A stretch of 64,000 bases of DNA from Novosphingobium sp. CF614 (lineage in GTDB: Bacteria; Pseudomonadota; Alphaproteobacteria; Sphingomonadales; Sphingomonadaceae), in the NCBI RefSeq assembly GCF_900113255.1, contig NZ_FOOR01000002.1, positions 310,001 to 374,000 on the forward strand. Direction: 5' to 3'. Within the stretch, counting starts at the first letter, position 1, and every line of letters begins with the position of its first letter. The notes under the pieces are model-generated. The model was not told the DNA's origin, did not search any database, and saw only the letters and a list, made by a program, of their open reading frames with translations. Below are positions 35,490 through 42,884 of this stretch, one piece after another. The position numbers and the translations under genes were made by a program.

Positions 35490-35595
35490 AAAAACCGCCT
35501 CGACGCAAGTCCCATCGGGACTACATCGGGCGGCCACGTTGCCACTGATTGCTGAAAGCCGCAGACCGGTTCTGTTTCGCCCCCGTCCTTGGGGG
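35490..35595 (-). promoter_or_regulatory. ANTAR-type antiterminator leader of nrtA operon
   Basis: Read on the reverse strand: P1 CCCCC-AAGGAC-GGGGG (35580-35595), P2 GTGGC-AACGTG-GCCGC (35530-35545) and a terminator with CCGCC/GGCGG plus inner AGTCCC/GGGACT stem and five Ts (35490-35533). Both hexaloops have A1 and G4. P2 and terminator share bases. The P2 and terminator outer stems match those of the nirB leader, P1 does not, so structure is conserved more than sequence. Confidence 0.85.
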
Positions 35596-35651
35596 ACAAC
35601 CGCTCTGCGTCAACGCGTGTTTAAGCGATTCGCCCCGTCGGCGTAAAGCTC

Positions 35652-35675
35652 TTTTTGCAGCGCAGCAGTCGAAAG
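35652..35675 (-). promoter_or_regulatory. Conserved TTTTTGCAGCGCAGCAGT box upstream of nrtA leader
   Basis: It lies directly after the nasS stop and 56 bases before P1, and matches the nirB-upstream box at all but a few positions. Two shorter relatives lie upstream of nasT. Confidence 0.5.
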
Positions 35676-35678
35676 CCT

Positions 35679-36887
35679 TCAGGCCATGCGTGCGATATAC
35701 CCTTCGATGTCGTGCGGATCGAACACCATTCCATCAAAGAAAACATTATTTTCCAGCATGATAGAACCCTGCTGGGTGCCGACCACGGTGCGCGAGGCAA
35801 GGCTGCCTTCGACCTTCGAACTGGCACCGGGCAGAGGTTCCCCCGTGCCCAAGAGTGCACTGCGGTACACATCCGGGCGGAACACCCGGGCGGCCTTGCG
35901 GGCATCTTCGGCGTCATAGGGAATACCATCCCAACGCACCATCTGGGTATAGAGCCACTCCGCCTGGCTCACCCATGGAAAGTTCGCGGCCTCGCGGTAC
36001 TGGAACATGAAATCGGGATAGTGGACGAGCGGCCCGTCGCGCGCGATCAGCAGCTGGTCCGAGATGGCCCGGCGGATCAGGTCGGCGGAGCCGTCAAGAT
36101 ACTCCGCCCGCGCGAGAATTTCGGCATTGAGCTCCCAGTTGGCGGGATCCACGAAATGGGCGCCGGCCCGGCACAGCGCCCGGATCAGCCGCAGTACCCC
36201 CTCGCGCTTTTCTTCCAGCACGCTTTCGCGCAGGGCCAGGACCTTTTCCACCCCGCGCCGCCAGATCTGCGCGGTCGAGAGCACGATTTCGCCCGCGCCC
36301 TGTTCCACCGCCACGCTGTTCCAGGGCTCGCCGACGCAAATGCCGTCCACTTCGCCCTGCTTGAGGGCATCGGCGCAGAACGGCGGCGGCACCGTGGTGA
36401 TCTCTACATCGTGATCGGGACGAATGCCGCAGGCCACCAGCCAATACCGCAGCATGTAGTTGTGGCTCGAATAGCGATGGACCACACCGAACGTCAGCGG
36501 CCGGCCCTCTCGCCGCCGCTCCTCGGCGATGATCTTGAGCGCCGCGCCGACCGCCGCCGGCATGCCCATCCCGCCTCCGGGCCGGACTTGCCGCGCCAGT
36601 TCGGGCCGCAGCGTGATCGCATTGCCGTTGAGCCCCAGCACGAAAGGCACCGACAGCGGCTGGGCCGGCCGGCCCCGGCCCAGCGTGGCGGCGATCGCCA
36701 GCGGAGCGACCAGGTGGGCGGCGTCGCTGTGGCCGTAGAGCAGGCGATCGAGCACCGTGGCCCAGCTCATGTCCTTCACCAGCCGCAGCGAGACACCCGC
36801 TTCCTCGGCGAAACCATGCTCGTGCGCCAGGATCGGCAGGCAGGCGTCGACCAGGGGCAGGAAGCCGATTGTCAGTTCGGTACTCAC
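35679..36887 (-). CDS. nasS: Nitrate/nitrite sensor NasS
   Basis: This 402-residue protein is an NrtA-like binding protein without a signal peptide, so it stays in the cytoplasm. It keeps VVHRYSSHNYMLRYWLVACGI and DGICVGEPWNSVAVE as in NrtA. NasS is known to bind NasT and release it when nitrate or nitrite is present. The GTG at 36887 (STELTIGFLPLVDACL) gives the normal family start and has GGGGGA upstream; an ATG at 36926 overlapping the nasT end is an alternative. It is cotranscribed with nasT. Confidence 0.93.
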   Translation of the reverse strand: MSTELTIGFLPLVDACLPILAHEHGFAEEAGVSLRLVKDMSWATVLDRLLYGHSDAAHLVAPLAIAATLGRGRPAQPLSVPFVLGLNGNAITLRPELARQVRPGGGMGMPAAVGAALKIIAEERRREGRPLTFGVVHRYSSHNYMLRYWLVACGIRPDHDVEITTVPPPFCADALKQGEVDGICVGEPWNSVAVEQGAGEIVLSTAQIWRRGVEKVLALRESVLEEKREGVLRLIRALCRAGAHFVDPANWELNAEILARAEYLDGSADLIRRAISDQLLIARDGPLVHYPDFMFQYREAANFPWVSQAEWLYTQMVRWDGIPYDAEDARKAARVFRPDVYRSALLGTGEPLPGASSKVEGSLASRTVVGTQQGSIMLENNVFFDGMVFDPHDIEGYIARMA

Positions 36888-36918
36888 GTCGAAGATCCCC
36901 CAAGATGGCCCGAACCCA

Positions 36919-37497
36919 TCAGGCATTCCCCATCAGGTTATGTGCCGTGACGATGGCTTCGGCGATGTCGGCGATACGCTTGCCCTGGTTCATCGCCGCC
37001 TTGCGCAGTTCCGCGTAGGCCTTGGGCTCGGGCAGGCCCCGACTGTCCATCAGGATACGCTTGGCCCGGTCGATCGTCTCGCGCTCGGCCAGCTTGCCCT
37101 TGGCCTCCGCCAGGTCCTGTTGCAGGCGCGAGAAGGCATTGAACCGGGTTACCGCCAGGTCGAGGATCGGCCGGATGCGTCCCGGCGAAAGCCCGTCCAC
37201 CACATAGGACGAAACGCCTGCCTCCACCGAGGCGACGATCGATTCGTCGTCCGATTCGTCAACGAACATGGCGATCGGGCGCTGCAGCGCGCGGCTGACG
37301 ATGAAATATTCCTCCAGCACGTCTCGCGACGGATTTCCCAGATCCATCAACACGATATCCGGATCAATCTCGCCGATGCGCGCCAGCAGCCCGCGGCGTT
37401 CTGTCACGACGAACAGCTCGCAGTCATCGATCATGGCAAGCCCCTCCCGGATGATGGAGGCGCGTGCGGCGCTTTCGTCGATGATGGCAATGCGCAT
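36919..37497 (-). CDS. nasT: ANTAR-domain antitermination regulator NasT
   Basis: This 192-residue response-regulator-like protein has a receiver fold (MRIAIIDESAARASIIREGL, phospho-acceptor-like Asp52 in VLMDLGNPS) and a C-terminal ANTAR RNA-binding domain (IDRAKRILMDSRGLPEPKAY, then RIADIAEAIV). NasT binds hexaloop hairpins in leader RNA to prevent termination. Two such leaders lie in front of nirB and nrtA here. The ATG at 37497 gives the domain start; upstream in-frame codons show no homology. Confidence 0.95.
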   Translation of the reverse strand: MRIAIIDESAARASIIREGLAMIDDCELFVVTERRGLLARIGEIDPDIVLMDLGNPSRDVLEEYFIVSRALQRPIAMFVDESDDESIVASVEAGVSSYVVDGLSPGRIRPILDLAVTRFNAFSRLQQDLAEAKGKLAERETIDRAKRILMDSRGLPEPKAYAELRKAAMNQGKRIADIAEAIVTAHNLMGNA

Positions 37498-37505
37498 GCC
37501 GCGGC

Positions 37506-37520
37506 TTGTGCAGTGCAGCA
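37506..37520 (-). promoter_or_regulatory. TTGTGCAGTGCAGCA box just upstream of nasT
   Basis: A relative of the boxes upstream of nirB and nrtA, lying 9 bases before the nasT ATG. At this distance it may overlap the ribosome binding region. Confidence 0.35.
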
Positions 37521-37715
37521 CCCCCGGTTGGCAAGAGGGCGCGGCATCTGGACCCATTCCCAATCGAACGGACGAACCTGGCGCATCTGATCCGAAACGG
37601 GCGCAATTGCGATAAACACCGCCGGCGTTTCCAGGCTAGGCATTCCGCGATGCACAACGCCCCGCGTACCGAGATCGGTCGCGAGCAACGGCTACACATG
37701 GCTGGAGTTCAGAAA

Positions 37716-37731
37716 TTTGCAGCGCACCACT
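37716..37731 (-). promoter_or_regulatory. TTTGCAGCGCACCACT box upstream of nasT
   Basis: A fourth copy of the box lies 219 bases before nasT and just before the FAD oxidoreductase gene. The 289-base region 37498-37786 otherwise holds no gene that I can see and should contain the divergent promoters. Confidence 0.4.
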
Positions 37732-37786
37732 CCGCCGCCTTCCCGATACGATGACGGCGGCTCGGCCGGGAAACCACCGGCGGCGA

Positions 37787-39169
37787 ATGGCTGACCGCAT
37801 TCCGGCGCAGCGGGGCGGGCCGGGGCCGGGTGGACTGGTAGTGGTGCTCGGAGGCGGTATCGCCGGGCTGGCGGCGGCGGACAGGCTGAGCCAGGCGGGC
37901 TGGCGGGTGCGAATCGTCGAGAAGGACCGGCGCTGCGGCGGCGTCCACCGCGCGCGCCAGATCGGGCCGTACACTTTCGGCGTGGGTTCGATCTTCTATG
38001 AAGAGAACGCCCGGCTCTTCGATCTGGCCCCGGGTCTCAGGAACTTGTGTCCGACAGTGATGCGGGTCCAGCGCCGCATCGCGCCCGACGGCGCGATCCT
38101 TCACTACCCGCTCGAACCGCGCGAGTTCCTGCGCCAGTCCCCGCTGCGCCTGGCGCGATCGGTGGTGGACCTGGCGTGGTCGCGCCTGTGGGTTCGCCGG
38201 GACGGGACGCTCGATGCCATCGCGCGCCAGCGGCTGGGCGGATCCTTCTTCGAAAGCACGGGCCTGGCATCCTACATTTCGCGCTTCCATCACGTGTCCC
38301 CGCGCGAGATCGACGAAGTGTTCTTCTTTCGCCGCATGGCCTACGTCGAACGCTTCACCCGGATCGGCGCGCTGGCACGGTCGGCCGCGCGCTCCCTGCT
38401 CTCGCGCGCGCCGGTCAACCAGCGGACGCGGCGGCCGCTTCGCGTGCGCCCGCGTGAGGGCTTCGAGCCCATTTTCGAACGGATCGAACGGCGCCTTGCC
38501 GCGTCCGGGGTCGAGTTCTCGCTGGGCGACGCGCTGCTGTCGCTGCGGCGCGAGGGCGGGCTGTTCCACTTGCGCACCGCATCCGGCTCCTGCTTCGCCG
38601 AAGCGGTGGTGAGCACGATCCCGCTGGACAGCCTGCACCAGGCTATGTTCGGCGTCGGCAGCGGCCTGGTCTCGCTCGACATGACGACGCTTTTCGTTTC
38701 CGCCGCGCATCTCGACCGGCGGCTCGGCAACGTGCTGTTCAACTTCCACCCGCGCGGCCAGTGGAAGCGGGCCACGATCTATTCGCGCATCTATCCCGAT
38801 GCCGCCGGGCGGGATGGTGGTTTCGACCGCGAATTCCTCGCGGTCGAAACCACCATCCCGCCCGGCGGAAGCCACGATCCGCAGCGCATCTTCGAGGATT
38901 TCCGCAAGCATATGACAGTGCTGGGACTGGCCCGCGACCTCACGCTCGAAGGGCACGAACGCGTGGAGAACTGCTATCCGCTCTATACCCCCGGTTCGGG
39001 CGCGATTCTGGAACAGGCGTTGCACCGGATCTCGCGATCGGGGATCATCCTGGCCGGCCGCCAGGGCCGCTTCGAATACCTGCCGACCTCGAGCGGCGTG
39101 ATCCTGCGCGTGATGCAGGAACTGGACGCGGCCGGCCTCTTCGCCGCCGCTCCGGAAATGGCGGCCTGA
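37787..39169 (+). CDS. FAD-dependent oxidoreductase, protoporphyrinogen-oxidase/UGM-like
   Basis: This 460-residue protein has an N-terminal FAD-binding Rossmann motif (VVVLGGGIAGLAAADRLSQ) with the downstream EKDRRCGGVHRA segment, and a C-terminal RQGRFEYLPTSSGV cofactor-closing motif. Proteins of this amine-oxidase/UDP-galactopyranose-mutase-like type often occur in polysaccharide clusters, but the substrate is unknown. Start is uncertain: ATG at 37787 or 37751. Residues 339-361 are encoded by a 67-base perfect palindrome. The next gene (pyruvyl transferase) starts 7 bases after the stop, so they are cotranscribed. Confidence 0.78.
   Translation: MADRIPAQRGGPGPGGLVVVLGGGIAGLAAADRLSQAGWRVRIVEKDRRCGGVHRARQIGPYTFGVGSIFYEENARLFDLAPGLRNLCPTVMRVQRRIAPDGAILHYPLEPREFLRQSPLRLARSVVDLAWSRLWVRRDGTLDAIARQRLGGSFFESTGLASYISRFHHVSPREIDEVFFFRRMAYVERFTRIGALARSAARSLLSRAPVNQRTRRPLRVRPREGFEPIFERIERRLAASGVEFSLGDALLSLRREGGLFHLRTASGSCFAEAVVSTIPLDSLHQAMFGVGSGLVSLDMTTLFVSAAHLDRRLGNVLFNFHPRGQWKRATIYSRIYPDAAGRDGGFDREFLAVETTIPPGGSHDPQRIFEDFRKHMTVLGLARDLTLEGHERVENCYPLYTPGSGAILEQALHRISRSGIILAGRQGRFEYLPTSSGVILRVMQELDAAGLFAAAPEMAA
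38802..38868. repeat. Perfect 31-bp inverted repeat within the FAD oxidoreductase gene
   Basis: Arms 38802-38832 and 38838-38868 are exact reverse complements around a 5-base loop (ATTCC). The frame stays open and encodes DGGFDREFLAVETTIPPGG. The right arm reads like native sequence (FLAVETTIPPGG), so the left arm may have arisen by template switching. A mobile palindromic element is the alternative. Confidence 0.9.
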
Positions 39170-39176
39170 GGCGGCC

Positions 39177-40481
39177 ATGAACAACATGCGCTTCACCGGC
39201 GGGGAAACAATCGAGGGCATGCGGCAGCCGATGTCCCCACCCCCCCATGTCCTTCGCGGCCCCGGCATCAAGCCCCGCCGCAGCGCAGCGCGGGTGCGCA
39301 TCTTCAACGTCAAGTACAGCCCGAACCTGGGCGACGGCCTGCTTTCCGAATGCCTCGAGCAGGCCCTGATCGACGGCGGGGCCGATCCCGATACCTGGTC
39401 GGTCGACCTGGCCGGGCGCACTGCCTACGGCCCGGGATCGCCGGGCCGCTCGGCCCGGATGCGGCTGCTGGGCGCCGTTCCCGATCCCCTGCGCCGCCTC
39501 GCCATTCGCGCCCCGCTGGCGATCGCGGCGCGGCGGTACTGGCGGCCGCACTATCGCCGGTCGCTGGACGGGGCGGACTGCGTGGTCATCGGTGGGGGCA
39601 ACCTGATCGCCGACCTGGACCTCAACTTCCCGACCAAGATCGCGCTCGCGGTCGAGGAAGCGGCGCGGCGCGGCCTGCCGGTCTTCATCTACGGCTGCGG
39701 CGTGTCCGGCGGCTGGAGCGCGCGCGGCCGGGCATTGCTGGAAGGGGCCTTGCGTCACAAGGCGATCCGGCGCGTCTTCGTGCGCGACGAACGCTCGCGG
39801 CGGATATGGAACGAGTTGGCAGGGACGGCGGCCGGCCTGGAAGCCACGCTGGTGCGCGATCCAGGGCTGATGGCCGCGGAACGTTACGGGCTGCGACCGG
39901 CGGCACGAACCGGCAAGCCGCCGGTCATCGGCCTTAACCTGACCAGCCACCTGGCACTGCGCTACCATTCCGAACGGCCCCCTTCGCCCGCCGCTCTCGA
40001 CGCATGGTATCTCGACCTGGCACGGTCACTGATCGGGCAAGGTCACACGGTCGCGGTGTTCGCCAACGGCAGCCCGGAAGATCGCGCCTGCGCGCAGAGG
40101 CTGCGGCCGGCGTTCGAGGCGCTCGGCGGTGCGGCGATCCATTTCCCGGAAGCGCACACGCCGCAGGAACTGACCCACCTGATCGCCGGCTTCACCGCGA
40201 TCGCCGCCTTTCGCATGCACGCCATCATCGCCGCCTACGCCTGCGCGGTGCCGTTCCTGGCGCTCGCCTGGGACCCGAAGCTGGAGGCCTTCCTGCAGTC
40301 GGTCAGCCGCGAGGGATGGCTGTGCCGGCCAGCCGATACGCTCGCGACGGTCGCCGCCGGGCAGCTGCTCGAGGCCATGCACGGCGGCATTCCCGATGCC
40401 GAGCGCAAGCTCGTGGTCGCCCAGGCACGGCGGGGCGTGGCGATGCTGCAAGAAGAAATCGCGCGGGCGCTGGCCCGGTGA
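39177..40481 (+). CDS. Polysaccharide pyruvyl transferase family protein
   Basis: This 434-residue protein belongs to the CsaB-like pyruvyl transferase family, which adds ketal-linked pyruvate from PEP to sugars of exopolysaccharides. It shows FNVKYSPNLGDGLLSECLE, CVVIGGGNLIAD, VFIYGCGVSGGW, VRDERSRRIW and the C-terminal AFRMHAIIAAYACAVPFLAL with the conserved RxH. GAGG precedes the ATG. It probably modifies the polysaccharide made by the cluster further right. Confidence 0.85.
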   Translation: MNNMRFTGGETIEGMRQPMSPPPHVLRGPGIKPRRSAARVRIFNVKYSPNLGDGLLSECLEQALIDGGADPDTWSVDLAGRTAYGPGSPGRSARMRLLGAVPDPLRRLAIRAPLAIAARRYWRPHYRRSLDGADCVVIGGGNLIADLDLNFPTKIALAVEEAARRGLPVFIYGCGVSGGWSARGRALLEGALRHKAIRRVFVRDERSRRIWNELAGTAAGLEATLVRDPGLMAAERYGLRPAARTGKPPVIGLNLTSHLALRYHSERPPSPAALDAWYLDLARSLIGQGHTVAVFANGSPEDRACAQRLRPAFEALGGAAIHFPEAHTPQELTHLIAGFTAIAAFRMHAIIAAYACAVPFLALAWDPKLEAFLQSVSREGWLCRPADTLATVAAGQLLEAMHGGIPDAERKLVVAQARRGVAMLQEEIARALAR

Positions 40482-40522
40482 TGCGGATCGTTGCGTCATG
40501 CCAAGTTGCTCACAAGCCTCCC

Positions 40523-40564
40523 TTCGTCGTTGCCGCACCACCCGCAGCGGCTGGCAACGACGAA
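40523..40564. repeat. Inverted repeat between pyruvyl transferase and glycoside hydrolase genes
   Basis: Perfect 12-base arms TTCGTCGTTGCC and GGCAACGACGAA (40523-40534, 40553-40564) with an 18-base loop. It is followed at once, on the reverse strand, by a degenerate TGATACCAAG element covering 40573-40598. Confidence 0.65.
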
Positions 40565-40572
40565 AGAAGAAA

Positions 40573-42345
40573 ATGATTCCCGGTTCACGAGTCTTGGTAT
40601 CACGCATCGCCTGCTCCCTGGCCGCGATCACCGCGACCATGCCCGCCGACGCGCCGGTCCAGCAACGGCAGGCTTCGTCCACCGCCGCCCCCATGCGGCT
40701 GGGCGCCGCATCGAACTTCTCGCAAGGCTGGAGCGAGCGGACCTGGCGCGCCGCGCTCGACTTGCCACTGCGCCGCCTGCGTGACGGCATCCGCTGGGCC
40801 GATGTCGAACGCACGCCCGGCCAGTACCAGTTCGACAAGCCGACCACCACCTGGCCCGACCGGTTCCCGGACGGCGGTGCCGGCATCACCCTGACGCTGA
40901 ACTGGGGCAACCCATTGTACGATGACGGCGAGACGCCGCATTCACCCCAGGCGCTGGCCGCTTTCGGCCGTTTCGCCGCGGCGGTCACCCGCCGCTTTCC
41001 CCATATCGACACGCTGGAAATCGGCAACGAGATCAACGGGAGCAACTTCGTTTCCGGGCCCGTCAAGGACGCCGGCCTGGCCGAGCGGGGGCGATACCAC
41101 CTGGCCATGGTGCGCGCCGCCGCCGCGGCGGTTCGCAAAGTCCGGCCGGACGTGCGCGTGATCGGCGGCTCCACCCATTCGCTGCCCGCCGGCTTCCTGT
41201 GGCCGCTGCTGGACATGCCAGGCGCGGGTGCCATCGAAGGGCTGGCCGTGCATCCCTATACGACGCCGATCGACCAGTTGCCCGCCCAGATCGGCCTGCT
41301 GCGCCGGCACGGACCGGCGGCCGCGCTTCCGCTGCACGTCACCGAGTTCGGCAGCGAGGACACCCGGCGGGCGGCCGACGACCTGATGCGCGGCTATGCC
41401 ACGCTCGCGGCGCTGGGTGCCGCCGAGATGGACTGGTATCCCTTCAACGAGCGCGGCGACGGTCTGGTCCCGCTGGTGGGCCGCGACGGCATGCTGACCG
41501 ATGCCGGCAAGGCCTTCCGCTTCATCCAGTCGCGGCTGGCCGGGCTTGCCGCGCGCGACACCAGCCCCGACCGATTTACTTCCGTCCGCGCGTTCGGCCT
41601 CGATACCCAGGTGCTCTGGGGGGCGCCGCGCGCCGTCACCATCGATGCCGCGAAGGTCACCGCCTTCGATGCGGCGGGCGCGCGCCTCGACCCGCGCGGG
41701 CTCTCCCTGCGGGAGGACCGGGCGCTGGTCCTGATCGGCCGGGAACCGCTGGCGGCGGGCCAGTCGATACGCCTGGGATGCAATCCGCTGATCGCCGACA
41801 GCTTCCACCAGTTCGGCTATCCTCAGCCCGGGCCTCTGCCCGGGCCCCTGCCCGGCGGATCGCAAGCTCCCGGGGACGGGTTCGCGCGCTTCGTCCGTGT
41901 CGCCGGCCGCGAGATGCCGTTCGAAGTCATGCCCGGGCAACAGCGCGCCGGCGTACCCTGGACGCCCTATCTCGGGCGAGCGGGCATGGCCAACCTGCGC
42001 CTGATGGCGGATACCATGCTTCCGGCCATAGGCGGGAAGGACGGCGCGATAATCCACCGCTACCTGGCCGGGCGCGATGCCCGCGTGCGGCTGGTGGCCG
42101 AGTTTACCGTCTCGCAGGACAGCGCGGACGGAATCACCGTCGCGCTTGCGCGAGACGAGCGTGAAATCCTGGCGCGGGCGGGAAGCGCGCCGGTCAGGAT
42201 CGACCTTCACCTGACGCTGCGCAAAGGCCAGACCCTCACCCTGTCAGTCGGCCCCGGTGCCAATGCGCGCGGCGACACCACGCGCTATCGCATCCAGGTC
42301 TTCGACGAAGGCCGATGTCCGAAAGACGCATCCCCGGAATCCTGA
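40573..42345 (+). CDS. Secreted clan GH-A glycoside hydrolase-like protein
   Basis: This 590-residue protein has a signal-like N terminus (VLVSRIACSLAAITATMPADA) and a TIM-barrel glycosidase domain. It shows LRRLRDGIRWADVERTPGQY, the acid/base motif LEIGNEINGSNF and the nucleophile motif HVTEFGSED, the arrangement of clan GH-A (GH39/GH5-like). A C-terminal beta-rich region of about 230 residues follows, with a short Pro-Gly linker (PGPLPGPLPGGS). It may trim or degrade the polysaccharide made nearby. The predicted start lies inside a repeat element, so the true start is uncertain. Confidence 0.75.
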   Translation: MIPGSRVLVSRIACSLAAITATMPADAPVQQRQASSTAAPMRLGAASNFSQGWSERTWRAALDLPLRRLRDGIRWADVERTPGQYQFDKPTTTWPDRFPDGGAGITLTLNWGNPLYDDGETPHSPQALAAFGRFAAAVTRRFPHIDTLEIGNEINGSNFVSGPVKDAGLAERGRYHLAMVRAAAAAVRKVRPDVRVIGGSTHSLPAGFLWPLLDMPGAGAIEGLAVHPYTTPIDQLPAQIGLLRRHGPAAALPLHVTEFGSEDTRRAADDLMRGYATLAALGAAEMDWYPFNERGDGLVPLVGRDGMLTDAGKAFRFIQSRLAGLAARDTSPDRFTSVRAFGLDTQVLWGAPRAVTIDAAKVTAFDAAGARLDPRGLSLREDRALVLIGREPLAAGQSIRLGCNPLIADSFHQFGYPQPGPLPGPLPGGSQAPGDGFARFVRVAGREMPFEVMPGQQRAGVPWTPYLGRAGMANLRLMADTMLPAIGGKDGAIIHRYLAGRDARVRLVAEFTVSQDSADGITVALARDEREILARAGSAPVRIDLHLTLRKGQTLTLSVGPGANARGDTTRYRIQVFDEGRCPKDASPES

Positions 42346-42621
42346 TTCCCGATTCGCCCTGACAGAACGATTCCGCGGGACGATTCGCCTCCACGGCACC
42401 GACGGAAGGCGATCGGGGCCCCCCAATCCGTCCATGAAAGCGAAAAATTCCTGCCCGAATGAGGGAAGCCGGCGGTTTCCATCGCCAGCTTCCTGCCGGG
42501 TTCGCATCCGTAAACCTGCCTGGTTCCAGCGCCCAACCGAGCGCCCGCGCACGCGATCACAGCGCGAGGCGATCCGAAGCTTCCGCCCATGGTTAATATT
42601 TTCGGACCGGCCCGGATGGCG

Positions 42622-42665
42622 AGCGCAGCGATAGCGCAGCGATAGCGCAGCGATAGCGCCGCGAT
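42622..42665. repeat. 11-bp tandem repeat, four units
   Basis: Three identical units AGCGCAGCGAT and a fourth with one change (AGCGCCGCGAT). It lies between the glycoside hydrolase and the RTX protease genes. Copy number could vary between strains. Confidence 0.85.
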
Positions 42666-42826
42666 GCGGTCCGCACCGGTTTAATCGAAGTATTACGTGT
42701 ATGCATTTTTCCATATTAAAAATGAAAAGTCATGAAACTAATACTGGTACTTCGTAGTTAATTTCGATTTACCGCACCCATATAGGCCCCGTTCAGCACC
42801 ATCCCATACCCGTCATAGCGTCGCCG

Positions 42827-42850
42827 ATTTCGGTAATGTAATGCCGAAAT
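42827..42850. promoter_or_regulatory. Hairpin in the 5' region of the RTX protease gene
   Basis: ATTTCGG and CCGAAAT arms with a 10-base loop lie 34 bases upstream of the ATG at 42885. It could be an operator or a structure in the mRNA leader. Confidence 0.4.
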
Positions 42851-42884
42851 TCAATGCAGATCGCTACAGCCACGGGATCGCCTC

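Larger units (their letters stand above)
42346..42884. other. Intergenic region upstream of RTX protease
   Basis: No gene seen. It holds a tandem repeat (42622-42665) and then a clearly AT-richer stretch (about 42690-42780), unusual for this sequence and likely to contain the promoter of the RTX protease gene. A hairpin lies just before that gene. Confidence 0.6.

Noticed and set aside
35490-35533. Terminator of nasS
   Set aside because: It lies about 145 bases past the nasS stop, but the overlapping A1/G4 hexaloop hairpins and its position before nrtA make it an attenuator in the nrtA leader.
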